Origin: Marinobacter salexigens
GTDB taxonomy: Bacteria; Pseudomonadota; Gammaproteobacteria; Pseudomonadales; Oleiphilaceae
Assembly (NCBI RefSeq): GCF_002806945.1
Contig: NZ_NIHC01000005.1
Coordinates: forward strand, 310,001-374,000
Length of the DNA: 64,000 bases
Direction of reading: 5' to 3'
How positions within the stretch are numbered: position 1 is the first letter of the stretch; the number at the start of each line of letters is the position of its first letter. Positions 62,673-64,000 of this stretch are shown piece after piece. The position numbers and the translations under genes were made by a program. Below the pieces are notes generated by a model. It ran no database searches. It worked only from the letters and a program-made list of their open reading frames with translations, and was not told where the DNA came from.

Positions 62673-62909
62673 TTAGAGCTCTCGCACATACGCCGAAAAA
62701 TCGTCATAGCCGCCAATGTAGCGGGTACCCACAAGAATTTGTGGCACTGTGTGAACCGCGCGGCCAATTTTATCTGCAACGTCTTCTTTGGTCATATTCT
62801 GCTCGATCATATCTACCCAGACATACGGCATATTGCGGGACTCGCACAAGCTTCTTGCCCGCACACAAAAACCGCAACTTTCACGGCCGTAAATTGTCAC
62901 CTGCTCCAT
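62673..62909 (-). CDS. Glutaredoxin
   Basis: A small thioredoxin-fold oxidoreductase of 78 aa that reduces disulfides with glutathione. The redox pair is Cys-12-Gly-Phe-Cys-15, an unusual variant of the common CPYC. HTVPQILVGTRYIGGYDD carries the cis-proline TVP and the GG glutathione loop. It is convergent with the phosphofructokinase gene and divergent from yqaA. Confidence 0.93.
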   Translation of the reverse strand: MEQVTIYGRESCGFCVRARSLCESRNMPYVWVDMIEQNMTKEDVADKIGRAVHTVPQILVGTRYIGGYDDFSAYVREL

Positions 62910-63104
62910 AAAAAACCTCCGGGATAGATACCCCGAAACAATTCCGGAGTAGTTAAAAGGGTGTTAAAAAAACAGCGTCATGATGACATGATTGTGGAAA
63001 ATTAAAAAATTGATGCTTTGAATAGCTGCGATAGTAACGGATCATACTTAGTGCGCTTTCGCACGGCGTATGAGCTAAATGCCTATCATTGCAAGGACAA
63101 TTCT

Positions 63105-63548
63105 GTGGTTTACCTGACGTTATTTCTGACCTCGTTCGCAGCAGCCACCCTGCTACCAGCCTATTCGGAAATACTGACTGGCACACTGGTTGTTCAGGGC
63201 TACCCCATGTTTTGGCTGTGGTTCTGGGCCACGCTGGGCAACACCCTGGGGTCGGTGGTGAACGGCATCATCGGCAGGCAGGTGGATCGCTTCAAGCACA
63301 AGCGCTGGTTCCCCCTGAGTGAGGCACAACTGCACAAGGCCAGAAACAGTTTTAACCGCTACGGTCAGTGGTCTTTACTTTTGGGCTGGCTGCCCATCGG
63401 CGGCGACGCACTCACGCTGGTTGGCGGTATTATGCGCGTGCCCTGGCTCAACTTCATTGTTCTTGTGGGTATAGGTAAAGGTGTGCGTTATGCCTTTGTG
63501 ATCTGGCTGGTTGCAGAAGCATCGGGCATATCATCACCTTCGCCATAA
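63105..63548 (+). CDS. yqaA: YqaA-family (VTT/DedA-like) membrane protein
   Basis: A membrane protein of 147 aa with three or four hydrophobic segments; E. coli YqaA is 142. FAAATLLPAYSEI near the start and LGNTLGSVVNGIIGRQVDRF followed by RYGQWSLLLGWLPIGGDALTLVGGIMRV are the VTT (SNARE-associated Golgi) core. It starts at GTG 63105, with AAGGAC 7 bp upstream. The last 61 bp overlap the end of the opposing kinase gene. The wider family is tied to lipid scrambling or ion homeostasis; the role of this one is unknown. Confidence 0.9.
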   Translation: MVYLTLFLTSFAAATLLPAYSEILTGTLVVQGYPMFWLWFWATLGNTLGSVVNGIIGRQVDRFKHKRWFPLSEAQLHKARNSFNRYGQWSLLLGWLPIGGDALTLVGGIMRVPWLNFIVLVGIGKGVRYAFVIWLVAEASGISSPSP

Positions 63549-64000
63549 AGGTACTTTCGCAGCAAGGGCTCACCATTGAACTCCGAGTGCAACACAGCAA
63601 TAAAGGTATACACCCCGATCAGCTTGCGGTTAAGAAACACAAACTCTCTGGGTGGCACGCGGAAGTATCGGCTTATGGCGGAGCGTGCTGCTTGCCGCGC
63701 TACCCGTGATGGCAGATCGCTTTGTTTCCAGCGATACTGGCCTTTGCTGTTAATCGCGTAATCAGGCCAGGTTGCATGGTCGCTGGACAATGGTTCCAGA
63801 ACCGACATACACACCTGCCCAAATTTCTCCAAAACCTCTTTAGGCCAGTCAGTGCTCATGAAACGGAGCTTTACGCCTCCGTCGATCACCGCATCCAGGT
63901 CGTTTTCGTACGAGGCCCGTATCATCTGAATAACCGGATCGAGAAATTCATTTGTGTAGGACTGCACTGCGCCAAAGTCCAGCAGCACGATGCGGTCATG
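63488..64000 (-). CDS. ABC1/UbiB-family atypical kinase (5' part outside window)
   Basis: Only the C-terminal 170 codons are visible. At the right edge the metal-binding HDRIVLLDFGAVQ (Asp-Phe-Gly) marks an ABC1/UbiB/ADCK-type atypical kinase or ATPase, which supports quinone synthesis in relatives. The remainder is helical (SSDHATWPDYAINSKGQYRW, FVFLNRKLIGVYTFIAVLH). Its stop at 63490-63488 lies inside the end of yqaA. The gene is not in a ubi operon, so it may be a paralogue. Confidence 0.85.
   Translation of the reverse strand, partial: HDRIVLLDFGAVQSYTNEFLDPVIQMIRASYENDLDAVIDGGVKLRFMSTDWPKEVLEKFGQVCMSVLEPLSSDHATWPDYAINSKGQYRWKQSDLPSRVARQAARSAISRYFRVPPREFVFLNRKLIGVYTFIAVLHSEFNGEPLLRKYLYGEGDDMPDASATSQITKA

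Noticed and set aside
1..64000. CRISPR array, prophage, insertion sequence or restriction/defence island
   Set aside because: No regularly spaced repeats, integrase, transposase, phage structural or nuclease-methylase genes were seen.

Overview
The window looks like a chromosomal segment of a marine gammaproteobacterium, most likely Marinobacter or a close relative. This rests on gene content and order. The blocks hemA-prfA-prmC-moeB / TPR lipoprotein-lolB-ispE-prs-rplY-pth-ychF, rnr-rlmB-rpsF-rpsR-DUF2232-rplI-dnaB-alr and mpl-ubiX match the arrangement I remember from Pseudomonas and Marinobacter. The genus is an inference; no 16S gene is present. There is no prophage, insertion sequence or CRISPR array. 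The strongest mobile-like signal is a 28-bp inverted repeat at 25251-25359.

Layout. (1) 1-10.0 kb: a partial TAXI-type TRAP binding protein, divergent from a choline-to-glycine-betaine regulon: betI-betB-betA, a choline-type ABC importer (binding protein, permease, ATPase) and a lipoprotein alkaline phosphatase. Two tandem TTGAA-N6-TTCAA dyads lie just upstream of betI. (2) 10-19 kb: mixed accessory genes: an AT-rich diguanylate cyclase coupled to a small membrane protein, a TMEM175-type channel, a GltS symporter, a beta-lactamase-like hydrolase fused to a META domain, a drug-type MFS exporter and AMP nucleosidase. (3) 19-23.7 kb, minus strand: a compact six-gene operon (DUF432-like protein, MscS channel, RimB-like retropepsin-fold protease, RimK ligase, M14 zinc hydrolase, YjbQ). 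It looks like a protein-glutamylation and processing module and is the best candidate here for an under-described system. (4) 23.8-39.3 kb: photolyase, then the conserved housekeeping core (tetrapyrrole start, translation termination, lipoprotein sorting, isoprenoid and nucleotide synthesis, translation quality control), a macrodomain protein and a CPA2 antiporter/CBS pair.

(5) 39.6-47 kb: elongator tRNA-Met with a near-consensus promoter, two small drug exporters (PACE and SMR) that overlap tail to tail, an O-acetylhomoserine sulfhydrylase, lipA, a Spy/CpxP-like chaperone, the GTPase YlqF and an Anr/FNR regulator whose own promoter carries an FNR box. Next come an RmlD-like protein that has lost its catalytic residues and a small gene split by a frameshift at an A7 run. 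(6) 47-55.6 kb: alr, dnaB, the rpsF ribosomal operon with a clear promoter and long leader, rlmB, rnr and tRNA-Leu. (7) 55.8-64 kb: an unrecognised lipoprotein, an acyl-CoA dehydrogenase, ubiX-mpl, a pyrophosphate-type phosphofructokinase, a glutaredoxin, a YqaA membrane protein and a partial ABC1 kinase that overlaps yqaA by 61 bp.

Working together: the bet/cho cluster imports choline, probably frees it from phosphocholine, and oxidises it to glycine betaine for osmoprotection. The MscS channel, antiporter and glutamate symporter fit life in variable salinity. Ribosomal protein S6, encoded here by rpsF, ends in Glu-Glu-Glu and is the obvious RimK substrate.
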